From JBILVQ01 sp044370375 (GTDB taxonomy: Bacteria; Bacteroidota; Bacteroidia; UBA4408): a stretch of DNA of 5,590 bases. Positions within the stretch are counted from its first letter, which is position 1. Each line of letters starts with the position of its first letter. Of the stretch, positions 1 through 5,590 are shown one piece after another. The notes beneath the pieces were generated by a model. That model did not search any database and had not been told where the DNA came from. It was given only the letters and a program-made list of their open reading frames with translations. The position numbers and the translations under genes were made by a program. The stretch lies in the NCBI GenBank assembly GCA_044370375.1, contig JBILVQ010000195.1, forward strand, positions 1 to 5,590, in the 5' to 3' direction.

Positions 1-2826
1 GGCCTTGCTGAGAGAATCAATTCTTGCATTGACAAGATTAGCCTCTTCCAATTGACGGACACCGGGTGTTTTGTTTAAACCTTCGTTGCCGGCAACACTT
101 GCTGGTTGTTCAGCAAGCACCGGATTTTCTACCGTTGTATTATTCTTATTTTCAACCGGAGCAATAGCTACCGTTGTTTCAGTCTTTGATTCCGATGAAT
201 TTTGTGCGGAAATTTCCTCCTTGCCCTGTTCTTTTTTCTCCTCTGCTATGGCAACCTGCTTTTCCTGGGCATTGTTCGTCTTTGCAACCGCTTGCTCCTT
301 GTTTTCAGTGGCATTGTTACCTTGTGTCTTTTCTACAGCCGTTGAATTAGCCGCCATGGTTTCGGTTGGCAAAGTGCTAACCAAGTTGTTCGTCTTTTCT
401 GCAATCTTTGCTTTGTCGGAGGCAGTAATGCTGGCCACCGGAGCAGCCTCTATTTGCTCATTCAATTGCTTGGCCAATCGTTCATCAGCAATGGCCTGAT
501 CGATTTCATTCTGGTAGCTTACAACCTTTTCGTTGTTTTGTGCAATACTTTTTTGCTTGCCCTTTATTTGCGCCTCAATTTCTTTTAACTCTTGCTGAAC
601 GGCTGCCTTTTGCTGCTCATCGCTTACCGTCTTTAGGGATTCACTTAAATTAACCTGATCCTGTTCCAACTCATCAATTTCCTTTTCTGTTTTTTGGTTG
701 GAGGCTTTCATTTTTGATATCAACAATTCGCGGTTGCTGATATCGTTGGAGGCTGTGCTGCTTTCCTTTTCAGGTGCATTGTTCTCTTCTTGAATTTTGG
801 CTGCTTGCTCCGACAAGGCTTTCAGCGCATCCTTTGAATCACTCTGAATGGCCTTGGCCAAATCATCCTCATACTTCTTTGCCTGATCCAATTCCGTAGA
901 GGCCTCTCTGGTTTGGCCTTCTAACTGGCGGGCAATAGACATGGCCACCCTGGCCTCATTGGTAAGTTGTTTCGCCTCTTTTTCTGCACTCAAGGCAGCT
1001 GCTTGTTTTTCTTCTTTAAGTGGACCTGCTGCTATTTTGTCTGCTTCACTTTCATACTGCTTGGCCTGTGCATTTTTCTCCTCTGCTTGTTTGTTCTTTT
1101 GATCAGCCAGTGCATAGGCTTTTTCGGTTTTTTCTTCTAATTGATCAAGGTCTTTTTGTGCCTCTGTAACATCATCTTTGGCAATTTTCAGCAACTGATT
1201 ATTGTCCAGTTTAAGTTTCGAAAAATCTGCTTCCACGTAGGCGTTTCTGTCGGGACCCAAATCCTTTTTTTGTGCTACCGGGGAACCAGAACCTTCGGTT
1301 AAAACCTGGTCTGCATTAACATCAAGCATGGCTTTGTCCTTCAACCATTCGGCCCTTGCCAAGGCAGAAGCATCATCTTGTGCGGTATCGGCAAAGAAGG
1401 TCATGATTTGCACCTGATCTTCGCCATTTACCTTTTTGAGTTGAATTTCCTGACGCAAAGGTCGTTGTTCGGTCATGGTAGGAATTTCCACCACCTGGGT
1501 GATGGGTGCATATCCGGGGCTTTCAACGGTATATTCATACTTGTTACCATTGTTTAGATTCACCCTGTAAACGCCAGTTTTCTCGTTGGTACCAATGGTT
1601 CCTACAAATTTTCCGTTCTCGAGGTTTTTGATAGAAATTCTTGCTTTGAACTGAGGTGGTTTAAAATCACAATTGAACTGTCCGCGGATGGCAGAAATGG
1701 TAGGCGGAATTCTTTCTGTTCTGATTTTATAAACCGTAATTTTCCCTTCCGGAACACTTCGTTTGGAAGAGAAAAAGCCGTATGCAGAATTGGGATCCGT
1801 AACATATTGTACATCATCATCGGGTGTGTTGATGGCAAAATCGAGGTTAACAGGCTTCGACCAGGTTTTGCTTTGCTCATCCCATTCCGATTTAAAAACA
1901 TCATAACCGCCCATGCTGTTATGGCCTTTAGAACTGAAATACAGGGTTTTTCCATCTGGGGTAATGTAGGGATAATCCTCATCAAAAGGCGTATTGATAA
2001 CGCTTCCAAGATTTTCCTCCTTCGACCATTGAAAATTGGGCAATCGGGTAATTTTATAAATATCGCGACCGGATTTACCATCGGGTCCGTAGCTGGAGTA
2101 ATAAATTTCCTGAGAAGTTTGGCGCACCACCACGGTAGATTTTTCCTTCTTCTTTTTATCGTAGGAGCTGGCCAAATCATCGGGTTTCACCACCAGTTTA
2201 GCATCGAGGCCACCCAGATCATAGGCCCTGAAATACTCAGAAGCATTCATCTCCTTTCTTTCCATCACCACCAAATCGGTTACATTGCGCAAGAGAGATT
2301 TCCCGTTATTGCACATGGCTATTTGCCGGTCGACATCTAATTTTGCTGCTGCTTTACCACCGGCTTTGGTTTTGTATAAAGAATATTGAACAATGGCTTC
2401 ATCAAAGCGATAGTTCAGATGGAATGCCCTTCCCAGGTGGTAATAAGCCTCATCCTCTACACCCTCTTTACCAACTCCGAAAATAAGATAACTCAATGGT
2501 TTCTCTTTGTTTTCGGTAGCATAAAGGAGACAGACACCAAACTTGTAATTATAGTTTGGATCGCTGGGATAAAGACTCAGCAATTGCGAATAGAGGGAAA
2601 GCGCGGAGGCATAATCATCGTCTTTAAAAAATTTTTCGGCCTGACTTTTCAATTCTTTTTCTGAGCCAAAGGAATCTTGGGCCTGGAGGGGAAGAGAAGA
2701 AAAAAGAGGGAAGAGAAAAAAAGACAGGGCAGCAAGTAGCGACAGCAGACGCTTTGGGGGTCGTGAAATCTGTTGGAGAGAAAAAAGGGTGATGCTTGGT
2801 GAAGGTTTACCCGTTGGCAATGGCAT
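1..2826 (-). CDS. PorE-like TPR/PD40 propeller envelope protein with long coiled coil (C-terminus off the left edge)
   Basis: This frame has 942 codons and no stop; the end lies beyond position 1. The ATG at 2826 is the only ATG before residue 171 and is followed by a Sec signal peptide with a basic stretch RPPKR (22-26), a hydrophobic core (27-45) and likely cleavage near LQA/QDS (47-52). Domains in order are TPR-like helices (about 55-172), PD40-type propeller blades (about 237-370, with YITPDGKTLYFSSK at 287-300 and GGYDVFKS at 306-313), a small beta-sandwich resembling carboxypeptidase regulatory-like domains (about 378-465), and a Lys/Glu/Gln/Ala-rich coiled coil (about 535-795). A disordered-looking Asn/Thr/Glu/Lys-rich part (800-925) follows. 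The TPR-PD40-CRD order is that of PorE and similar proteins of Bacteroidota, where an OmpA domain normally binds peptidoglycan. Here a coiled coil follows instead, and an OmpA domain could still lie off-window. A periplasmic or outer-membrane-attached scaffold is inferred. It starts 2 nt after plsY. The architecture is fairly sure; the function is not. Confidence 0.88.
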   Translation of the reverse strand, partial: MPLPTGKPSPSITLFSLQQISRPPKRLLSLLAALSFFLFPLFSSLPLQAQDSFGSEKELKSQAEKFFKDDDYASALSLYSQLLSLYPSDPNYNYKFGVCLLYATENKEKPLSYLIFGVGKEGVEDEAYYHLGRAFHLNYRFDEAIVQYSLYKTKAGGKAAAKLDVDRQIAMCNNGKSLLRNVTDLVVMERKEMNASEYFRAYDLGGLDAKLVVKPDDLASSYDKKKKEKSTVVVRQTSQEIYYSSYGPDGKSGRDIYKITRLPNFQWSKEENLGSVINTPFDEDYPYITPDGKTLYFSSKGHNSMGGYDVFKSEWDEQSKTWSKPVNLDFAINTPDDDVQYVTDPNSAYGFFSSKRSVPEGKITVYKIRTERIPPTISAIRGQFNCDFKPPQFKARISIKNLENGKFVGTIGTNEKTGVYRVNLNNGNKYEYTVESPGYAPITQVVEIPTMTEQRPLRQEIQLKKVNGEDQVQIMTFFADTAQDDASALARAEWLKDKAMLDVNADQVLTEGSGSPVAQKKDLGPDRNAYVEADFSKLKLDNNQLLKIAKDDVTEAQKDLDQLEEKTEKAYALADQKNKQAEEKNAQAKQYESEADKIAAGPLKEEKQAAALSAEKEAKQLTNEARVAMSIARQLEGQTREASTELDQAKKYEDDLAKAIQSDSKDALKALSEQAAKIQEENNAPEKESSTASNDISNRELLISKMKASNQKTEKEIDELEQDQVNLSESLKTVSDEQQKAAVQQELKEIEAQIKGKQKSIAQNNEKVVSYQNEIDQAIADERLAKQLNEQIEAAPVASITASDKAKIAEKTNNLVSTLPTETMAANSTAVEKTQGNNATENKEQAVAKTNNAQEKQVAIAEEKKEQGKEEISAQNSSESKTETTVAIAPVENKNNTTVENPVLAEQPASVAGNEGLNKTPGVRQLEEANLVNARIDSLSKA

Positions 2827-2828
2827 AT

Positions 2829-3509
2829 TTAATTTTTTCGGCCGCGATCGGGTTGAATCTCCCCCAATCCGTTGGTGCCCGGCTTTTTAAATTTCACCCG
2901 TGATTCTTTTTTACTAAACAACCTTTCAATATTTTTTTGGTGGGTGATGACCACGATGAGACTAATGAGCAGTGAAAAAATCACCATTTCCGGTGTTGAG
3001 GATTTGATGATTAACATTACGCCAACCGGAAAAGCGAGGGAAGCAATCATGGAACTGAGGGAAACGTAACGGGTAAGCATTAAGACCAGCAGGAAGACGG
3101 CCATGGAAAGCAATGCCGCTTGAAGATTAAGGGCAATGATGATGCCCAACAGGGTAGCAACGCCTTTTCCACCCCTAAATCCGGCCCAAATAGGAAAGAT
3201 ATGACCAATGAGGGCGGCAGCACCTAAACGCAACTGCAAATGGAACAATTCATCACTGTTTTGTCCGGGTTCGGTAAAAACATAAACCAGCATAACGGCC
3301 AGCCAGCCTTTGAGAACATCGATCAACAGAACGGGGATGCCGGCTTTTTTGCCAAGGACTCTGAAAGTATTGGTAGCTCCGGCATTGCCGCTGCCATAAT
3401 CGCGAACATCAATTTTGTAAAAATGTTTGCCTACCCAAACAGCGGTTGGTATGGAACCAAGCAAATAGGCCACAATAATGGCCAAAACAGTAACGGGGGT
3501 GATTAACAT
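2829..3509 (-). CDS. plsY: Acyl-phosphate:glycerol-3-phosphate acyltransferase PlsY
   Basis: PlsY is an inner-membrane enzyme that transfers an acyl group from acyl-phosphate (made by PlsX) to sn-glycerol-3-phosphate, giving lysophosphatidic acid, the first step of phospholipid synthesis. The 226-residue product shows all three family signatures: GSIPTAVWVGK (18-28) after the first membrane segment, GSGNAGATNTFRVLGKKAG (39-57) with the glycine/asparagine phosphate-binding loop, and GHIFPIWAGFRGGKGVAT (102-119). Hydrophobic segments cover about 4-25, 57-79, 93-109, 117-147, 149-170 and 174-190. The cytosolic tail (191-226) is basic and begins HQKNIERLF, as is usual in the family. The length is normal or slightly long because of this tail. 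The ATG at 3509 places motif 1 correctly, and an AGGA directly abuts it, too close for a classic ribosome site. The gene is complete, is the first gene of the unit, and lies 2 nt upstream of the large envelope-protein frame. Confidence 0.97.
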   Translation of the reverse strand: MLITPVTVLAIIVAYLLGSIPTAVWVGKHFYKIDVRDYGSGNAGATNTFRVLGKKAGIPVLLIDVLKGWLAVMLVYVFTEPGQNSDELFHLQLRLGAAALIGHIFPIWAGFRGGKGVATLLGIIIALNLQAALLSMAVFLLVLMLTRYVSLSSMIASLAFPVGVMLIIKSSTPEMVIFSLLISLIVVITHQKNIERLFSKKESRVKFKKPGTNGLGEIQPDRGRKN

Positions 3510-3537
3510 TCCTTTTTTAAAACAGTGCTAATAAACA

Positions 3538-3545
3538 CAAATTTA
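3538..3545 (-). promoter_or_regulatory. Putative -7 box (TAAATTTG) for plsY
   Basis: Read on the minus strand the bases are TAAATTTG, an exact match to the Bacteroidota -7 consensus TAnnTTTG. It would start transcription about 20-25 bases before the plsY ATG at 3509. No TTTG -33 box is found 19-21 bases upstream; the nearest candidate is a weak TTTC-like stretch. AT-rich DNA gives this match by chance fairly often, so it is tentative. Confidence 0.4.
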
Positions 3546-3777
3546 AGAATTAATTAAAGAAAGGGCTGCATGCCTGACGTGTTCTTTCAACACAAAGATG
3601 TTAAAAAATTGAAATTCAGGGAAATATGAATTTTTCAGAAAGAGCCCCTAAAGGCGAAGCGCGGGAATGTAGCTGTTAAAAAAAGGTAGGTGACCGGGGG
3701 ATGAAAAAAACAAAGGTCAGCTAACGGACTTTTGATAATTTATGGTAGAAGGAAACAAGGGTTCCATGTAAAGGGAA

Positions 3778-3798
3778 TAAATTTGAATCGCAAATTTA
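3778..3798. repeat. Inverted repeat of two TAAATTTG boxes
   Basis: TAAATTTG (3778-3785), a 5-base spacer AATCG, and CAAATTTA (3791-3798) form a perfect 8-bp inverted repeat. Each arm is also a match to the -7 consensus TAnnTTTG, one facing the surface-protein gene and one facing plsY. Neither has a good TTTG -33 partner. It could be an operator for a dimeric regulator, a pair of back-to-back promoter boxes, or chance in AT-rich sequence. Confidence 0.35.
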
Positions 3799-3886
3799 GT
3801 ATTGTTCGATGGATTTGATTGTAGGGTGCTTTCAAAATCTTTCCCTTCTGTCAGAAAAACCAATTTAAAAACTTAACAAAAACAAC

Positions 3887-4651
3887 ATGGCAAAAAACTT
3901 GCAGGAATTGAAAATTGTTGTAACTTCGTTTTATATTTTAATAATTGGTATTATGGAACAAATCGCAAAACGGAAATCGATAAATAATAATTGGAATGGA
4001 ATTTTTGGATGCGGGGTGGATGTAAATTTATTGCTACGCAATAAATTGGGGGCGCGAAATTTCGCGTACCATTTAAACAATTTATTGCTGCGCAATAAAT
4101 TGGAGACGCGAGGCATCGCGTCTCTACGGGTAATATTGTTTATGGTAATGGTTGGCAATTTATCGTATGCGCAGGGGAATCTTGGCATTGAACTGCGTCC
4201 CAAAACCTATGTGGGTAATTATAACCTTTCTTGTAATGGTGGTAACAACGGTGAAATTGATGTTTTGATTACCGGCGGAACTGCACCCTATACTTTGGTT
4301 TGGAATAACAATTCAACGGCCAATCCGCTGTTAAATCTCACTGCAGGCACCTACTCGGTTACCGTAACCGATGCCGCTAATGCAACGGCACAGGCAAGTG
4401 CTACCTTAATTCAACCACCGGCCTTGGGCTATAATTTAGAGGTGTCGCAATTTGGCGAATACAACCTGCAATATTTTGGCAGCACCTTAGGCACAATAAA
4501 AATAAACAGCAGCGGTGGTACTCCCTCCTATCAGGTAGTATGGGGCGATAATAATACCGAGTTAATAAGGGATAGTCTTGCAGCAGGAACTTACTCCTTC
4601 GTATTAACCGATGCCAACGGATGTAGCCTTAGTGGCAGCAAAACATCATGA
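3887..4651 (+). CDS. SprB-repeat surface protein, 5' fragment with palindrome-expanded leader
   Basis: This frame of 254 codons (from ATG 3887; ATG 3953 is an equally good start) ends at TGA 4649-4651. Residues 47-81 are encoded by two palindromic DNA elements and read as NLLLRNKL...NLLLRNKL with an 18-residue period. A hydrophobic stretch VILFMVMVG (82-90) with likely cleavage after NLSYA (91-95) is the real signal-peptide core, pushed far from any start codon. Two SprB-type repeats follow: about 109-178 (LSCNGG 114-119, GGTAPY 130-135, AGTYSVTVTDA 153-163) and about 179-254 (GGTPSY 210-215, AGTYSFVLTDANGC 233-246). SprB repeats occur in large Bacteroidota adhesins usually exported by the type IX system. 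The second repeat ends abruptly, and coding continues one base out of phase in the next frame. It is probably the first part of one broken or mis-sequenced gene. Confidence 0.72.
   Translation: MAKNLQELKIVVTSFYILIIGIMEQIAKRKSINNNWNGIFGCGVDVNLLLRNKLGARNFAYHLNNLLLRNKLETRGIASLRVILFMVMVGNLSYAQGNLGIELRPKTYVGNYNLSCNGGNNGEIDVLITGGTAPYTLVWNNNSTANPLLNLTAGTYSVTVTDAANATAQASATLIQPPALGYNLEVSQFGEYNLQYFGSTLGTIKINSSGGTPSYQVVWGDNNTELIRDSLAAGTYSFVLTDANGCSLSGSKTS
3898..3928 (+). promoter_or_regulatory. Possible promoter for the surface-protein gene
   Basis: CTTG ending at 3901 and TAACTTCG at 3921-3928 are separated by 19 bases, the usual spacing for Bacteroidota -33 and -7 boxes. The -7 differs from TAnnTTTG at one position. 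If used, transcription would begin near 3935 and translation at the in-frame ATG at 3953, which would make the first 22 codons of the longer frame (ATG at 3887) untranslated. Confidence 0.3.
4025..4070 (+). repeat. Composite palindromic repeat, copy A
   Basis: Two adjacent palindromes make up this copy. The first has 10-bp perfect arms AATTTATTGC / GCAATAAATT (4025-4034 and 4038-4047) around a TAC loop. The second is the perfect palindrome CGCGAAATTTCGCG (4053-4066). It lies inside the surface-protein frame and is translated as NLLLRNKLGARNFAYH. Copy B begins exactly 54 bp later. The form resembles REP-like mobile palindromes, but no mobilising enzyme is present in the window. Confidence 0.8.
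4078..4127 (+). repeat. Composite palindromic repeat, copy B
   Basis: It has the same two-part layout as copy A: CAATTTATTGC / GCAATAAATTG arms of 11 bp (4078-4088, 4092-4102) around TGC, then GAGACGCGA / TCGCGTCTC arms of 9 bp (4103-4111, 4116-4124) around GGCA. The AT-rich palindrome differs from copy A at one loop base. The GC-rich part matches the third element at 4680-4705 (21 of 23 bases from AGACGCGA to CTA). It is translated in frame as NNLLLRNKLETRGIASL just before the signal-peptide core. Confidence 0.82.
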
Positions 4652-5097
4652 ATTTGCAGGCAAAAATTGGTATCATAGGTAGAGACGCGATGCATCGCGT
4701 CTTTAACTCAGCCCATTTTGTTTACGCTGACAATGGCAGTTTTTCGGCAACTCCTGAAGATTTAAGAGCAGGAGTTCACGAGGTACACATTACCGATGAT
4801 GCAGACAATACCTTAACGCTTCAAGTCACCATTACGGAACCAACAGCCATAGACGTACAAATAAGCAAATCAAATTACCCGAACAACTTTAATGTAAGCT
4901 GTTACAATTGTTTTAACGGAACAATAGATGCAGTTGCTAGTGGAGGGACCGCACCCTATACCTTTGAATGGATATGGCAGGAAAACAGCATTGGCACTAC
5001 AACCAACCTTAGTAACTTAGGCGGTGGTGATTATAATTTGATTATTAACGACCAAAACAACTGTCGCTACCGTGGCGAAGTAAATTTAAAAGAACCT
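4211..5097 (+). repeat. SprB-type protein repeat array (four units, the third damaged)
   Basis: Units of about 70 codons share GGTxPY near the middle, an AG-[TV]-[YH] turn and a D-A/D-x-N-x-C type ending before [T/K]EP. Unit 1 is about 4211-4420, unit 2 about 4421-4651, unit 3 about 4711-4845 (only its second half, from FVYADNGSF) and unit 4 about 4846-5097 (VSCYNC, then GGTAPYTFEW). GGTAPYT is identical in units 1 and 4. The units are well diverged, so they read as old protein repeats and not as recent DNA duplications. Unit 3 and the frame change coincide with the palindrome at 4680. Confidence 0.7.
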
Positions 5098-5590
5098 GAA
5101 AGACAAGACTGGGGCATGAGCGGGAATGCAGGCACCGACCCGGCCACACAGTTTATTGGAACAACGGATAGTGTGGATGTGGTTTTTAGGAGTAATAATA
5201 GCGAACAATTAAGGCTCAGCAATAATTACACAAAGATAAGTTCAGGAAATTTATTGATTGGCGATAGTTTGGGCATCAATGGTTTTACCGATTCTTCGGG
5301 AACCAAAGTGCTTCATTTTGGTGAACGAAGTATGATTGAGTCTGGACCATTTCAAATTCCTTCAGCAATTTATTGTGGTCAAAGCAATAATACAATCAAT
5401 CTTTTTGATGCGTCAATTTTTATCAGGCCTTCTGCAAGCTCCATTGACCAACCACATCTGTCTTTAAAAGCAGACGGAAACAACGCATCCATTGAAGTAA
5501 CCGATGGAAACCCAATTACACCGAATCATCAACCAACTCTACTCATTAATAATAACTGTGGCAGAAATGTTTGGATAGGAAATGAAAATT
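4648..5590 (+). CDS. SprB-repeat/fibre-like surface protein, 3' part (open at right edge)
   Basis: This frame stays open from 4633 to the window end. The first ATG (4648) overlaps the previous stop as ATGA, giving 314 codons so far. There is no signal peptide, so it is more likely the continuation of the preceding frame than an independent gene. Residues 1-22 include GRDAMHRVF, encoded by a palindrome. Residues 23-66 are the second half of an SprB unit ending TITEP (61-65), and 67-150 form a full unit (GGTAPYTFEW 99-108). From 156 the sequence changes to a fibre-like module: MSGNAGTDPATQFIGTTD (157-174), VVFRSNNSEQLRL (178-190), and later LLINNNCGRNVWIGNEN (298-314). Such GTTD...VF..NN and LLIN..CG...IG strings are familiar to me from Bacteroidota stalk or tail-fibre-like proteins. 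It is probably an extracellular adhesin. The C-terminus, where a type IX sorting or chaperone-like domain might sit, is off-window. Confidence 0.75.
   Translation, partial: MNLQAKIGIIGRDAMHRVFNSAHFVYADNGSFSATPEDLRAGVHEVHITDDADNTLTLQVTITEPTAIDVQISKSNYPNNFNVSCYNCFNGTIDAVASGGTAPYTFEWIWQENSIGTTTNLSNLGGGDYNLIINDQNNCRYRGEVNLKEPERQDWGMSGNAGTDPATQFIGTTDSVDVVFRSNNSEQLRLSNNYTKISSGNLLIGDSLGINGFTDSSGTKVLHFGERSMIESGPFQIPSAIYCGQSNNTINLFDASIFIRPSASSIDQPHLSLKADGNNASIEVTDGNPITPNHQPTLLINNNCGRNVWIGNEN
4680..4705 (+). repeat. Palindromic repeat, third copy (GC-rich part only)
   Basis: TAGAGACGCGATG / CATCGCGTCTTTA is a 26-bp palindrome with one mismatched pair (4682/4703); its core AGACGCGATG/CATCGCGTCT (4683-4702) is perfect. 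It matches the GC-rich half of copy B at 21 of 23 bases but lacks the AT-rich palindrome. It sits where the first half of an SprB unit is missing, about 30 bp after the frame break at 4640-4651. Confidence 0.85.

Larger units (their letters stand above)
3510..3886. other. Intergenic region between divergent genes
   Basis: About 377 bases separate plsY from the plus-strand surface-protein frame. I find no convincing coding frame, tRNA or rRNA. It holds promoter-like TAAATTTG boxes facing both ways (3538-3545 minus; 3778-3785 plus; 3791-3798 minus) and a GC-richer island around 3644-3703 with no clear fold. No hairpin followed by a T-run is visible, so no intrinsic terminator is called. A small RNA cannot be excluded. 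Confidence 0.6.

Noticed and set aside
71..499. A 142-codon plus-strand frame
   Set aside because: It is antisense to the Lys/Glu/Asn-rich part of the long minus-strand gene. Its Ser/Phe/Ala-heavy product is what the complement of that composition gives, and no domain or ribosome site supports it.
1602..2340. A minus-strand frame (1602-2180) and a plus-strand frame (1807-2340)
   Set aside because: Both overlap the PD40 region of the large minus-strand gene in other phases. The large gene shows clear domain motifs; these show none.
2386..2664. A 92-codon plus-strand frame
   Set aside because: It is antisense to the TPR region and signal-peptide-proximal part of the large gene, with no recognisable motif.
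2872..3506. Plus-strand frames opposite plsY (2872-3069 and 3240-3506)
   Set aside because: They lie wholly antisense to a gene with all three PlsY signatures; they are shadows.
4025..4127. CRISPR array
   Set aside because: There are only two units, each is itself palindromic and translated, there is no unique spacer of uniform length, and no cas gene is present.
3931..4203. A 90-codon minus-strand frame with NLLRSNK repeats
   Set aside because: It arises because the palindromic repeats read similarly on both strands. It is opposite the SprB-type gene and has no supporting feature.
4636..4651. Programmed -1 frameshifting at AGCAAAACA
   Set aside because: The sequence does not fit an X XXY YYZ slippery heptamer in the upstream frame, and there is no reason for a surface adhesin to use one. 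An indel is simpler.

Overview
The window looks like chromosomal DNA of a Bacteroidota bacterium. Three things point that way: SprB-type repeats in a secreted surface protein, a TPR + PD40 propeller lipoprotein/porin-associated style protein (PorE-like architecture), and promoter-like boxes of the TAnnTTTG class. No genus can be named from the sequence alone.

The left half (1-3509) is a minus-strand unit of two genes. plsY, the acyl-phosphate:glycerol-3-phosphate acyltransferase of phospholipid synthesis, lies upstream. Two bases after its stop, a very large open frame starts at 2826 and runs off the left edge, giving 942 codons without a stop. Its product has a signal peptide, TPR-like helices, PD40 propeller blades, a small beta-sandwich domain, and then some 400 residues of charged coiled coil and low-complexity sequence. 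The close spacing suggests co-transcription. No functional link between lipid synthesis and the envelope protein is evident.

Positions 3510-3886 hold no gene that I can support. They contain a possible plsY promoter and an inverted repeat made of two opposed TAAATTTG boxes.

The right part (3887-5590) is a plus-strand gene for a large secreted surface protein. It is split into two frames. The 5' part carries a displaced signal peptide and two SprB-type repeats and stops at 4651. The 3' part is one base out of phase, stays open to the right edge, and carries a damaged SprB repeat, one good repeat and then a fibre-like module (GTTD...VFRSNN). Extra or lost bases at two places coincide with a family of small GC-rich palindromes (core GACGCGA-tgca-TCGCGTC). 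Two composite copies 54 bp apart are translated in frame inside the leader of the protein. A third sits where the first half of an SprB repeat is missing, about 30 bp after the frame break.

The most interesting content is this invasion of an adhesin gene by translated palindromic repeats, together with the fusion of SprB repeats to a fibre-like stalk. I see no CRISPR array, tRNA, rRNA, transposase or defence system.
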